Assembly: GCA_963921195.1 (NCBI GenBank)
Contig: OY992539.1
Span: forward strand, 38,097,754-38,161,753
Source of the DNA: Pegoplata infirma
Taxonomy: Eukaryota > Arthropoda > Insecta > Diptera > Anthomyiidae
Direction: 5' to 3'
DNA: 64,000 nucleotides
The notes beneath the pieces are model-generated. The model was not told the DNA's origin. It ran no database searches and saw only the letters and a program-made list of their open reading frames with translations. This document shows positions 11,528 to 22,471 of the stretch, piece by piece. The position numbers were made by a program, and so were the translations under genes. Numbering within the stretch: position 1 is the first letter of the stretch; every line of letters begins with the position of its first letter.

Positions 11528-12112
11528 ACAAGTTGGAGTGTTAAATTCGTCTGTGCCGATTTTTCAACATGTAACAAAAATAAAAACAACAAGTGAGAGA
11601 TAGTCAAATTCGGCTCTCCAACACGTTAAAAAAAAAAACAGGGGCGTCTTTTTTTTTTTTGTGGAGGGAGAGGGGGGGGGGGGGGTTTGTGGTGGGCAAC
11701 AATCTTCCTGGATCCAACTACAGGACTTTGAACTTCTTCTGACATAAAAAATGTTGCGTTTGCAAAGCAAAAGTACAAAAAATCTACAAAAAAATGGCGT
11801 TTTTTCAGAGGTTGGTTTAGTTCTTAAAGGCGGAACTTTTTCCCCCATAGCCCGATTTTGCCTATCTCCGAACCTATGACCGTTAGATATATTCGTGCCA
11901 AATTTCAGGAGTCTAGCTCTTTTATTTTGGGCTGTATCGTGTCCTCCACAGACGGACGGACAGACGGAAAGACGGACGGACAGACGGACATCGCTAAAAT
12001 ATCTTAGAATCGATCACTGATCAATAATATATATACATTATGGGGTCCCCGACCGATATTTGGATGCGTTACACACGGAATGACAAAGTGAGTATACCCC
12101 CATACCACGGAC
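11528..12112 (+). mobile_element. Two tandem mini-me starts, second nearly full length
   Basis: A short start (ACAAGTTGGAGTGTTAAATT) at 11528 is followed at 11589 by another start (ACAAGTGAGAGATAG) that continues through (GACG)n, the ATCGCTAAAATATCTTAGAA core and AGTATACCCCCATACCA. The terminal GGTTGGAGGGTATAAAA is missing. Confidence 0.6.
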
Positions 12113-12719
12113 TAATACAGACTCGACATAAGTGACAGGTGTCAAAAATGTAGTCTTGAACCATATGGTTAATGTTTTCAAATTATTCTACGAATTAGGT
12201 TAGAAAGAGAAAGCTAATATAACGCGCCATTAGAAAAATAGATGCCAGATCGGTTTTTATAGTTTCACTCACTCCTAAGTCGTACAAAGTGTTGCAATGT
12301 TAGCTTAAAACGAGCTAAAAACCGCTCTGTTTTCTCCTAAAATCGCTTAGTTTTTCCCCATTTTTATACCCTCCAACCACAGTATGGGGGTATACTCACT
12401 TTGTCATTCCGTTTGTAACGCATAAAAATATCGGTCGGGGACCCCATAAAGTATATATATTATTAATCTATGATCGATTTTAAGTCATTCTATGAATGTC
12501 CGTCCGTCCGTCCGTCCGTCTGTATAAAACACGATTCAGTCCAAAATAAGAGAGCTAGACTCCTGAAAATTGGCTCGAATGTGTCTCTTGGTCATAGGCC
12601 GGTTAAGTTCGGAAATGGGTAAAATCGGATCAGGGGGAAAAAAGTTTCCCCTTAAAGAACTTAAAAAAGTCTCAGAAAACGCTATTTTTTACAGCTTTTT
12701 TTGCAATTTAGTATAATTT

Positions 12720-13058
12720 TTATCGACCTTATCTATAATTATGTTGTTTTTTCTTAGAATTATCTAAGTCAGGCTTTCAAGGTCACAGTAAATGAAAAAT
12801 AAAAGACTATTTATTCATAATTTTACTCCTCCGACGTTTCGTTGAGATTTTTTTCAACTTCCTCAGGGATTTAAATTTTATTGAATATATAATCTTTACA
12901 TTATAATTTTAAATAAATTTGTTTTTAAACAATACAACAAGTACCACATAAAACACAAAAGTAAATAAAATAAATAATAAAAATAAAATAAAATATATCA
13001 CAGATGAACTTTCTTTCTTTTTGTATCACAGTTTAAAATTGACTGCATTTTTGTTAAA
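12720..13058 (-). mobile_element. Short Penelope-like element fragment
   Basis: This segment is absent from the other mini-me copies. It contains a hammerhead ribozyme motif of the type carried by Penelope-like retroelements in their terminal repeats. No reverse transcriptase is present, so it is a solo terminal repeat or a truncated copy. Confidence 0.55.
12826..12872 (-). ncRNA. Hammerhead ribozyme motif, Penelope type
   Basis: On the minus strand the conserved core CTGAGGA (12866-12860) is followed by a stem II pair GTTGA/TCAAC (12858-12854 and 12845-12841) and then CGAAACGTC (12841-12833). The self-complementary ACGT between GAAA and the GTC cleavage triplet is the short stem III seen in dimer-active Penelope ribozymes. 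Stem I can form TCC/GGA around the cleavage site. All invariant core bases (CUGANGA and GAAA) are present. Activity is inferred, not shown. Confidence 0.7.
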
Positions 13059-13439
13059 CAAATGAAATCTTTTTATGTCAGAATGTGTTCAAAATCTTGC
13101 ACTTAGACCCCGGGGGCAACAAAATTAAGTTTTTTTTGGCCCGCCCCCTTTTGTGGGCGTGGATTTAAAAAAATCATAAAAATTATGAGTAAATGTTATA
13201 ACTAAAGTTAAAAAAGCATAACAAATAAATTAAGTAATATTTATCGCGATGGGGAAGGTATCCCCAACCACCCCCACATAGCCCCCACCCCAAAAAAAAA
13301 CGCCTCTGAATTTTTTTAAATATATTTTAACATGTTGGAGGGTATCAAAGATTCGGCACAGCCGAATTTAGCACTCTCACTTGTTTATTATAAAACTCTA
13401 CTGTCGAGTCTGTATATAGTCTGTGCCTATACTGTGGTT

Positions 13440-13660
13440 GGAGGGTATAAAAAAAAATTCAGTGGCTTTTTTTTTGGAGGATGTTCGGCAGGACTCGCTG
13501 GGGGACACCTTTTCTCTCGTGAAAAATTTTTTTAAATTCATTTATTATGCTTTTTGCACTATAGTAATACATTTTATACATTATTTAAATTATTTTCTAA
13601 TATCCACGCCCACAGAAGTAGGCGGACCGAAAAAACGACATTTTCTAATCACCTAGTGGA
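13440..13660 (+). mobile_element. mini-me fragments
   Basis: GGTTGGAGGGTATAAAAA at 13437 is a mini-me 3' end. It is followed by an internal mini-me piece with GGGGGACACCTTTTCTCTCG and ATCCACGCCCACAGAAGTAG. The overlapping ORFs here are low complexity. Confidence 0.55.
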
Positions 13661-14760
13661 TAAGAAAAGAGCAGGGGATTAGAAAAGAGCAGTAATTTAA
13701 TATTCTTCAAGTATAAGATACTTGAGATACTATTCGCGCCAAGCTTTGTGCGCAGAACACAAATATCAAAAAAAAAAAATTAAAATCGGTCGAACAGTTT
13801 TCGCGGTATCGCTATTTGAAATCTGCAAAAAATGGCGTTTTTTTTTCTACTTTCAAGCATTTCTTTCAAAACATATTTTAAAATTTCTTTCCCTTGACCC
13901 TATCATATAGCTTGAGACAATCTTTTCTTTCAACTTAATTTGAGCCAAATCCGAGCATCTTCGCCCGTGGCGCAATTCGATCAAAGTTTTAGATTTTTCA
14001 TATAGCTTGAGACAATCTTTTCTTTCAACTTAATTTGAGTCAAATCCGATCATCTTAACCCGAGGCGCAATTCGATCAAAGTTTTAGATTTTTAGAAAAT
14101 TTCCACCAAAATTTCTACCTTTGAAAAAAAATATCTTGAAATATATTATTTTTATTAATTTCGGCATGCTGAGTACGAATATTAAACAATTTTTGAAATC
14201 AATCGAGTTTTAAAATATCGCTATTTTAAATTTGTCAAAAAATTCGTAAAATAACGGTTTTTTCCAACTTTCAAAACAAATAAAAAAAAATAAAAAATTT
14301 TTTTCCATTTATTATTTCATAGAGATTGAGACAAACTTTCATTTAAACTCAATTTGATCCAAAAAAAACCCATGGCGCCCTTCGATCAAAGTTTAAAGAC
14401 GACATCTTTAAAAAACTTTGTAGAATAAAAATATTTTTTTTTCGTTCTCCTAAAAAATGGAATTATACATATAGCATGTTTTGAATATAAGCCCTCGATA
14501 TATTTTTTTTTTGATTTCGCCAACCATATGCAAAAAAAACACGAAAAGCTTTAAAAAAATGCTTAAACGCCTTGAAAACTATACACAAGGCAACGCCAGC
14601 TACTGTCTTTCTTTTTTTCGTTTTCATTGAAAACTTTTGTTTACATTGACCCGAATTTTCTTATGTCCAAACCATTATTAATTTTAACACCTGTACTTTT
14701 TTTTAAACAGATAGTGTAAATTTAACAAAAAAAAAAACCTCCCCTCTCTCTCAATTCAAC
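13660..14760. repeat. Diverged repeat with a 95-bp tandem duplication
   Basis: CATATAGCTTGAGACAATC starts at 13904 and again at 13999, giving a 95-bp head-to-tail duplication that includes GGCGCAATTCGATCAAAG. Related sequence (CGAAGGGCGCTACGG, ATCTCAAAATCCGCTCG) occurs near 48340 and 50990-51300. This stretch is upstream of the first supported FAM110 coding exon and may include an intron of that gene. Confidence 0.5.
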
Positions 14761-14767
14761 AGATTCA

Positions 14768-15703
14768 ATGGCTGTTGTGTTATACAGTTGTGCTACCAAC
14801 AATACGATAAGACAGCACGATATTAATTTTAAAACATACGAAGGCTATCGCCCACCATCGACAGCATCACCAGCACCCACTAACCGTCGAGGAAGTCTAC
14901 AATATTTTAAACAATTTTCCACACACTACGATTCCATAATGTATCCATCTTTGCCTAAATATCATAGATCCTCCTCGGCCCAGCAACAAATGTCCTCATC
15001 AGCCAATCAACATCAAAATTCATTTGGTTCTCATCACTCTAGCAGTGTTAATCACCATCAATTTAACTCTTCTTCACTGGCCTATGGTATGCCCGTTAGC
15101 TCTGGTTACTCTTCTCAACATTCTACTCTTCAGAAATCATATCCCTCAGCTTCGGTACAAAGATCTTCTTCTTCGGCTGAAGCTTGTCGTAACTATTGGG
15201 GTCATAGTCATCCTACATCTTCGGCTTTATATCGTAATGATCGTCATCAATCGAAACGAAAATCTGCTGTGGAGTTATTGGCGGAAAGTAAACCATTTTT
15301 TGTTAAAACCGATAATATTATGGAGCGTACTAATTTCGGAGCTAGTACTTTGGTATGTAGTGGTAAACGTGGTCGTAATAGTTCCAGTGTTATCTTGGAT
15401 GAGGGAAAATATAATCCATCGTATGGTGAAACCACCTACACTGCCGCCGAAGCAGAAAGACGTTATGGTACTACTACCGCCCATAGACGTTCATCGCACA
15501 TTCATCAGCCGTCGCATCATCACCAGCAGCATCAGCATAATAATCATGCTGCTTCATCACAGCAATGTCATTCGAATTCTTCAAATTCGGCCATGTATCA
15601 TGGCAAATTTCGTATGTCTATGTCTAGTGATGGGTCACAGGAGCGTGATAAGTTGGCTCGTTATCGTAAAGAACATTTTGGAGAGCCTATAGTTTTAAAT
15701 GAG
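14768..15703 (+). CDS. FAM110-family protein, coding exon A (residues 1-312)
   Basis: This is the first recognised coding exon of an 812-residue protein assigned to the FAM110 family, whose vertebrate members localise to centrosomes and spindle poles and affect microtubules. The N-terminal family signature is visible at residues 166-180 (SAVELLAESKPFFVK), matching the FAM110 pattern SAVE-L-A--K--YVK. The rest is Ser/His/Gln/Tyr-rich and probably disordered. The exon follows a pyrimidine-rich acceptor ending CAACAG at 14762, so the first ATG (14768) lies five bases into the exon, has a weak context and may not be the true start. The exon ends GAG/GTAAGG at 15703 in phase 0. The gene is long for the family because of low-complexity insertions, as is usual in flies. 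The family call rests on remembered motifs, not on a search. Confidence 0.85.
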
Positions 15704-15759
15704 GTAAGGTTAAGGGAACATTTTGAAATTATATTATTAACCTTGTTTTCTGTTTTTAG

Positions 15760-15953
15760 ACAAAATCGGTTTCATTTGAGGAAGATGTAGCCTTTCGAAT
15801 TCCTCCGCCTTTATATTTTGCTCAGCAAAACTATAACAACATGTATGATAGTGGTGATGAGCCATTGGTATTAACTGAAAATTATAGACCTATAAGTCCA
15901 CCAGCGGAATATGCTGAAGATTCTACTGAGGCACATAATGAAACAAGACCGAG
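15760..15953 (+). CDS. FAM110-family protein, coding exon B
   Basis: A 56-nt intron (15704-15759, ending TGTTTTTAG) separates this from exon A. The phase-0 reading opens TKSVSFEEDVAFRIPPPLYF and stays open for 64 codons plus two bases, ending CCGAG/GTAAGTT at 15953. The family often has an E-P-V-x-F-like acidic patch here, so the continuation fits. The split codon AG+A is completed by exon C, which confirms the join. Confidence 0.85.
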
Positions 15954-16149
15954 GTAAGTTGATAAACAGGAATTAATTTTGGAACAGGTCGTTAATGATA
16001 GATGAAGGCCTTCGGTATAGCAACACTGACATACAAAAAACACGAATAAATAATTGGAATAACTAGAAAAATTATAAAAATTGTTTGTTTAACATTGTTG
16101 ATGAAATCTCTTCTAGAAAACCATATTATAGTAGTTGTTAGACTTAATG

Positions 16150-16240
16150 CTATTGTGGCTGGTCTCGTTAAGCGGCAGTCATACTTGTTACGAGTGTAAC
16201 GTGGTGTTTGGTACCCTCAGGTTCAAATCTCACAGCAGAC
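16150..16240 (+). ncRNA. tRNA-like module in FAM110 intron 2
   Basis: GGTCTCGTTAAGCGGC at 16161 and CAGGTTCAAATCTC near 16219 have the spacing of box A and box B with a long variable region, like a Leu/Ser-type tRNA. Arms do not all pair and there is no proven target duplication, so it is called a decayed tRNA-derived repeat. Confidence 0.4.
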
Positions 16241-16787
16241 GAATATAATAATGTCTTTGGTCGACATTCGAAACCGTTTCCAAGCTCTCGAAAAAATTTC
16301 TCCATATTTTGAGTTTTTCCCTAATATGGTTCAGGGCAAATAAAGGGTCGCCTGGCACCGCGATTTGCTAAACAGTCGGCGCGTTCGTTTCCCGTGTGAC
16401 CCTCATGTTTCGGAATCCATATGCGTGTCAGGTCGTTATGTCGTCCAAGTTCGTTAAGTGACTCAATAAAGTTCATGACCAGTACGAATGTTACCTATGA
16501 GAGCCTTTAGTACAGCCTGACTGTCAGACATTATGTATATAGGCGAGCCATTTGTTTTTCTTCGAAGACAATCGGTTACACATACATGAATGGCATATAG
16601 TTCTGCCTGAAATATTGATGGGGATTTCCCCATGGGTAGAGCGCGTTAGAAATTCGGCCCGAAGATACCCGCCCCTGTATCCTTATTGGTTTGCTTGGAC
16701 CCGTCCGTATACCATATTGTGGAATTTGGCTCTGGGCCCCAGGTCATGTTTGACTACACGCTCCGTTCAAGGATTTTCAAAGTTTTT

Positions 16788-16915
16788 AATAAATACTTGT
16801 GTTGGTAATATTCTGTCCTTTAAAATAGGGTCATCAATGAAGTATCAAAGTTTCTAATAAATACTTGTGTCGGTAATATTCTGTCCTTTAAAATAGTGTC
16901 ATCAATGAAGAATTC
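16788..16915. repeat. 68-bp tandem duplication in the RT relic
   Basis: AATAAATACTTGTGTYGGTA starts at 16788 and again at 16856. A further 32-bp duplication (AATCCCAAGGTATTTAACC) lies at 18221 and 18253. The copies are nearly exact. Confidence 0.85.
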
Positions 16916-17120
16916 TGCAATTCTTAAATGTCCCCTTAAGTCACCTCCCTTCATATTACCAAGTTCCGTCAGCATTAAGGCGCTTTTTAAAGCATGCTCC
17001 ATTACAGAAATATGTAATGGTGGAATGTTAAGTGGCATAGATAAGGTTAGGTTGGGGTGGCGGTGTGCGATTGACACCTCGCATAGACCTCTTGTCGCAT
17101 AGCCATACCACAAAACTTTT

Positions 17121-18042
17121 TCCGCTAGCGGTGCAAGTTAAACACGTTCAAAGTCATTGCGAATCTTTTCAATATCTTAAGATCCATTTGCGTTATATCC
17201 TCCAAAGTACCGAAACTTATCTGACCGGCAATGTATCGGCCACTGCTTGCCTCAGCTGGGCAGGGACAAAGTATGTGTTCCATCGTTTCATCTACTCCTG
17301 GTGAAAAGTATGTGTTACATCGTTTCATCTACTCCTGGTGAAGCGCATCTTTTACAACTAGCACCTGAAATAAGTCCAATAAGTACCAAGTTCCGTCAGC
17401 CTAAGGGCGCTTTTTAAAGCATTCTCCATTACAGAAATATGTAATGGTGGAATGTTAAGTAGGCCCAAAATGGCATAAGTTGGGCATGTTTTACCACCAC
17501 CGGTAATGCCATTGCAGACGAGTCTATAGACTTTGTCTAATATAAATCTGGCCGTCATTTTTTCCAGCTTGGGCCACCGCTTGCTCCGCTAGCGGTGCAA
17601 GTTAAACACGTTCAAAGTCATTGCGAATCTTTTCAATATCTTAAGATCCATTTGCGTTATATCCTCCAAAGTACCGAAACTTATCTGACCGGCAATGTAT
17701 CGGCCACTGCTTGCCTCAGCTGGGCAGGGACAAAGTATGTGTTCCATCGTTTCATCTACTCCTGGTGAAAAGTATGTGTTACATCGTTTCATCTACTCCT
17801 GGTGAAGCGCATCTTTTACAACTAGCGCCTGAAATAAGTCCAATAAGTACCAAGTTCCGTCAGCCTAAGGGCGCTTTTTAAAGCATTCTCCATTACAGAA
17901 ATATGTAATGGTGGAATGTTAAGTAGGCCCAAAATGGCATAAGTTGGGCATGTTTTACCACCACCGGTAATGCCATTGCAGACGAGTCTATAGACTTTGT
18001 CTAATATAAATCTGGCCGTAATTTTTTCCAGCTTGGGCCACC
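17121..18042. repeat. 464-bp tandem duplication inside the RT relic
   Basis: The segment from TCCGCTAGCGGTGCAAGTT at 17121 to GGGCCACC at 17578 recurs at 17585-18042 with a constant offset of 464. The two copies are almost identical. Each copy also contains a 37-bp tandem duplication (GTATGTGTTMCATCGTTTC, at 17271/17308 and again 464 bp later). Confidence 0.9.
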
Positions 18043-19359
18043 ATACTAGAGCAGCGTATGTTAGCATAGGTTTCACAATAGTGTTGAAAGACTGGAAAAT
18101 CATATGCAGTTTCAGTCCCCATGTTTTCCCCAAATGTCTCTGACAGGCATATGTAGCTCTTGTGGTCTTTATGGTTAAATTATTTAGATGTTGGTTCCAT
18201 AACAAGGATTTATCGAATGTAATCCCAAGGTATTTAACCTCATCATATAGTTAATCCCAAGGTATTTAACCTCATCATATAGTTATGCCATTCAAAGTTG
18301 GCATGGTAAGTTTGAGTAATCTTTTCCTAGTGAACGGTATTAGTATAGTTTTGGATGGTTTAATTGATAACCCCTTTGACTGACACCAGTTTTGGGTAAA
18401 ATCGAGAGCTTGTTGCATGCGGTCCGAGATAGTCCGCTCATGCCAGCTAGAGACGGCAAGATCGTCAGCGTAGCCGAAGGTCTTAAAAACAGAGTTATTT
18501 AGTTCCTCGAGCAGCTCATCTATGACCAAAGTCCACAACAAAGGCGATAATACACCACCTTGTGGGCATCCCCTTGTAGCGTTGATGGTCATAGATGTGC
18601 TGCCAAGATCAAACGTAATCACTCTGGATGTTAACATCTACATAGTCCAATTTATTATAAGTCTAGGAATATTCTTTCTTGTCATAGCATCATAAGATGT
18701 ATTATCGAAAGCGCCTTGTATATCAATAAAGGCGGAGAGTTCAATTTGTTTTGCTTCTATGGCCTTTTCAATCGTTCTGACAACATGATGGACTGCAGTT
18801 TCAGTAGATTTACTTGGTTGATATGCAAATTGAAACTTTTGTATCGGTTTGCTATTTAAACAGGTTTCTCGGATAAAGCAGTCCAATAGTTTTTCCATAG
18901 TTTTAAGGAAGAATGAGATGAGACTGATTGGTCTGTATGATTTAGCCAGTTGCTCAGATTTCTTCCCTACCTTAGGTATAAATACCAAGGTTCCGGGACG
19001 TAGCCAAATAAAAGACTGGATCCAAATAATCTAATCTGTTGAGGAATGATGATATCCATTCCACTCCTAAGTAGACATGGGTAGATCCCGTCCGGACCCT
19101 GTGATTTGAAGGAGGAAAACTTACTGATCGCCCATTTAACTCGTTCACTTCTGAAAATGTTGTTCGTTAAGCGAATATCACGACCAGTCCAAGACGGAGT
19201 TCTTGAAACTGGTAATGGTTCACTAATGGACATGTATCCTGGAAAATGAGTTTCCTAAAGAAGTTCACAAATTTTAAGAGGAGATTCGGTATAAGACCCA
19301 TTTTGTCTTTTAAAGTACATAGGCTAGTAAAAGTATAAAGTACAAGTGTTGGTTTAACC

Positions 19360-20935
19360 AGAAGTGCAGGAATGCAGTCAGATCCAAAGAGGAAGAATTC
19401 AGTAATTGGCGTTTAAGCAAAACACAGTTACTGATGAGCTGCCTTAAAAGGCAGGAACCGGAGGTGCCCAAGTACTCAGGCGAGAAAAAGTTCTGTACGA
19501 AAAGTGCAATCGTGCCAAAGTGCTTTCTAGCCCTCGAGACAGTATGGTTTTTTTGGTCATTCTAATAATGAATGATTAATCATTCACGGACCCGGTTAAT
19601 GAGACCAACCTATTGGCTGACATTTTTGTAAGAAATTCGTTCTTGCCGGAAAGCAATAAACCACTATTCGTTCTTGAGCACTTATGCAATACCTAAGATT
19701 TTTTTGAGCTTGAGATCTCAAGAGGGCTTTTGCAGATATCAACGTAAACAAATCACCGGGAAAGGAGGAACTTCAGCACTGGTGTTGAAACGGTGTTCTT
19801 CGACGTTAGCCCGTCCATTGGCACACCATTTTAGCGCTTCGTATAGTGGAAGGTAGCGCCAAAAAAGGTGGAGCTTCAAACGATGAAAACCACCGGGCCA
19901 TTTGGAATTTTTTCTGCGATTTCAAAAGTAATGGAAAACATGATTAATTTTTATCTTGTAACTTATTAGGAGGCCAATTATTTTCTCAATTATCAACAGT
20001 GTAGATTTCGTGGTGGTTGTTCCACGGGAAACCTGTTAGGATTTTTTTCCGACTGTTGGAAACCCAGTTGGAAAATGTGTCACTGAGGAAATTTCCACAG
20101 TGATTTCTTGAGGAAATGTCTTCATGTTCTGACAAATCATAGGTAATTCTTGATGATATGTCCTTACATTGTCAGCACTGAATGTTTGATTTAAGATTGT
20201 GGGCAATTCCTCTAAGACGTCTAAAAGGAAATATGTTCAGAATAGCAGTATATTAAATTATAATTTTAAATCTGGGCAACTCCTTAATTTCCAAGAAACA
20301 GATGACAATATTATCGATTTATTTAAAATAAATTCAAAATCTAACAAGTAGAATAAAAGTAATAAATCGACAAACAATTTTCAAAATAAAGTTTGGAACA
20401 AGTAGTTAGGTGTAGGACTATTAAACTGGAGGTTCCAGGTTAAAATCCAGTTGGGACTAGAAAAGACGAAAAGTTTTTTCTAAATATGAGAAAGATAATT
20501 TATAAAGGAAAATTGATAAAAGTAAAAACTAAATGAAATACGAAAATTCTTTGTATTTTCGCATGATCTATGTCAGACGTTTCCCCAAAGAAGTCTGAGG
20601 TGACATGTCCCCAGAAGGTCAGCCCTGACCACTGCTGACTTTGAGAGAGGACATTTTGAAAATTTTTATGAAACTGTCCTCAACCCAGTACATAGTGATG
20701 TCTTGTGGATGTCAGCAGTGACTCTGACATGTCACCGCTCCGTCACTGAGGATGGCTCGAGGACGTTGCCAACTGGGAAGATTTCGTTATCAATTTGGTG
20801 AGAGAAAAGTGGTTGCTCTTGATAGTTCCAAGTTATTTGATGGTGTGTGTCACCTCTGCACTGCATTAGTAGGAGGCATTCCCTGGGTGTTGGTTCAATT
20901 TAAAAAAAGTGTTCTATGATAGTTTTCTTATTCAC
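19360..20935 (+). pseudogene. Second non-LTR RT fragment, split by a MITE
   Basis: Plus-strand frames give LLADIFVRNSFLPESNKP near 19610, a GK-G-SALVLKRCSSTLARPL block near 19760, AISKVMENMINF near 19918, FRGGCSTGNLLGFFSDCW near 20010-20058, and VALDSSKLFDGV near 20812. The last is the RT motif A region, here with Ser-Ser instead of the usual Ile-Ser and with several frame changes. A MITE at 20063-20777 separates the last two blocks, and removing it restores continuity. The downstream RT domains are missing. Confidence 0.75.
20063..20777. mobile_element. MITE with CCCAGTTGG ends and internal tRNA-like module
   Basis: CCCAGTTGGAAAATG at 20063 is mirrored by CGTTGCCAACTGGG ending at 20777, with AA on both flanks. 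TCACTGAGGA recurs near both ends and TGACATGTC words fill the right part. A tRNA-like pair (TAGTTAGGTG and CAGGTTAAAATCCAG) occurs near 20404-20452. Confidence 0.65.
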
Positions 20936-21162
20936 TGGTCTGAAAAAAGATGGCTGATTAGGTTCGTGACTTTTTTAAACTAATATGTTTTGTATAAAAG
21001 AAATGTCTCATTCCTTGATTCCTTAATCAATTCACTTCGTCTAACGTTTAATTAATTTTTGATCTCTTCTTTATAAAAATACTTGCCAAGCTTCTCAAAA
21101 CACAGACACATTTTTTAAGAAACTTATGTATTTTATATTAAATTACTCTTTATTTCTTACAG

Positions 21163-22471
21163 ATACAATTATCAACGTTCATATTCTCATTCCCATGAAA
21201 TGGCTAATGATAAATCCAAATACACTGCCGCCACCTACAACATAAATAGTCATAAATCCCTACCCGATCTACACACCCAAATCAATCGACATTCACCCCA
21301 TAGTGAAATATTGAGCTGTTGTAGTCGCGGTAATAGATCCATTAAATCAGCTGGAGAATCTTCATTAAATCGTGACTCTGGTGGCTCATCTGGACACTAT
21401 ACACACCGCAGTGAGCCATGCTATCGTCAACATCGTGTTGATATCGATAGAGATGAACGGGCTAAAAAATGTTGCAGTGCCACGACACGTGTAGAATATA
21501 GACGTGACAGTGGTTCTTCGACACAACATAGTAATAATTCCTATTGTGACTATACGACGTGCAAACCAATGCACGACAGTTATGATTCTCCCGACTATTT
21601 GTTAAATTTTACAACACCCGAAGTACCCGAGGCTTTTCAAGATGACTATATACCACCATCACCAAGATATCAAAGTGAAGATACACGCTATTATAGTTCC
21701 TCGGCACATCAAATGCATGCCGGTCAAGGGGGGTATATGAAACATAAAGCTTCTTCGGATGAACCAATAGTACAATCACCCGGTTCACAACCATCTATTG
21801 AAGATATAAGTCCACCACCCATACAATTCAAAAGACAAAAGTGTATACGTTTTAAAAGACATAATCGTATATCGTTGCCGGCCCAACCAACGGCACCACA
21901 ATCAGCTAATGACCATGGTACCCATCACTCTTCACCTATGGATACATATAGAAGATCTGAACATCCTCGTTACTTCTTTCCTAAATGTTTTTCAGCTGAT
22001 GAATATCAACAACAACAGCAGCAACCACCATTACAACAGCAACAACATCATCATCAACAGCAACAACAACAAATATCTCAACAACAACAAATCAAAGAGT
22101 TTAGAGATCAATATGCAAATCATGCTCTTAGACGTTCTCAGGAATTGTTACATACTCCCACATCTGCCGAACCGCTAATGGATTTGGAGAAATTTTTCGA
22201 TCGTTTAGGTTTAAATGATGATAAATTTCATGAAATTTATACATTTTCCAAACGAAAACATAGTAATGGCAGTAGCGATGGCAGCAATAGCACTGTATTC
22301 TTTTCCGATGTTAGTACCGTAGATTCAATGCGATTACCTGATAGTACCGAAACACAGCCACAAGCAGCACAAACCTATAGACCCACTGAACCACCATCGA
22401 TTGTTGAACGCAATGCACGTATTATTAAGTGGCTGTGTAATATACGTAAAGTTCAAAATGATGTAAATTAA
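21163..22471 (+). CDS. FAM110-family protein, C-terminal exon C
   Basis: The acceptor TTATTTCTTACAG ends at 21162, and the first base completes the split Arg codon. The exon encodes the C-terminal 436 residues. It has a Gln/His run at about residues 658-688, then LEKFFDRLGLN near residue 718, matching the family E-FF-x-x-x-GL block. Near the end ERNARIIKWLCNIRK is almost identical to the FAM110 C-terminal signature ERNARIIKWLY. The stop is at 22469-22471. Intron 2 (15954-21162) is 5.2 kb and holds two decayed non-LTR elements. No canonical AATAAA was seen within 200 bases after the stop. Confidence 0.88.

Larger units (their letters stand above)
12361..13387 (-). mobile_element. mini-me element (minus) split by a Penelope-like fragment
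   Basis: It reads as the reverse of the usual mini-me: TTTTTATACCCTCCAACCAC at 12361, TGTCCGTCCGTCCGTCC near 12497, and TTCGGCACAGCCGAATTTAG with CTCTCACTTGTTT at 13350-13387. Comparison with other copies places an extra ~340 bp between about 12720 and 13058. Confidence 0.75.
16340..19260 (-). pseudogene. Broken non-LTR retrotransposon (RT plus RNase H)
   Basis: Minus-strand reading gives a reverse transcriptase: KSQGPDGIYPCLL near 19100, YRPISL near 18930, FAYQPSKST near 18820, RGCPQGGVLSPLLW near 18570 and the catalytic GYADD at about 18475-18461. A thumb-like region follows, then an RNase H piece with YTDGSK at 16711-16694, SDSQAV near 16515 and WIPKHEGHTGNE near 16425-16390. RT plus RNase H suits the I/LOA-type clades. 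The frame is broken by a shift near 18980, an in-frame TAG just before 18637, and stops in RNase H. A Cys/His block (EHILCPCP), which normally follows RNase H, lies upstream of it here, so the copy is rearranged. It is antisense within FAM110 intron 2. Confidence 0.85.

Noticed and set aside
15024..15692. 222-codon ORF inside FAM110 exon A
   Set aside because: It is a shifted-frame shadow of the FAM110 coding exon, which has the splice continuity and family motifs.
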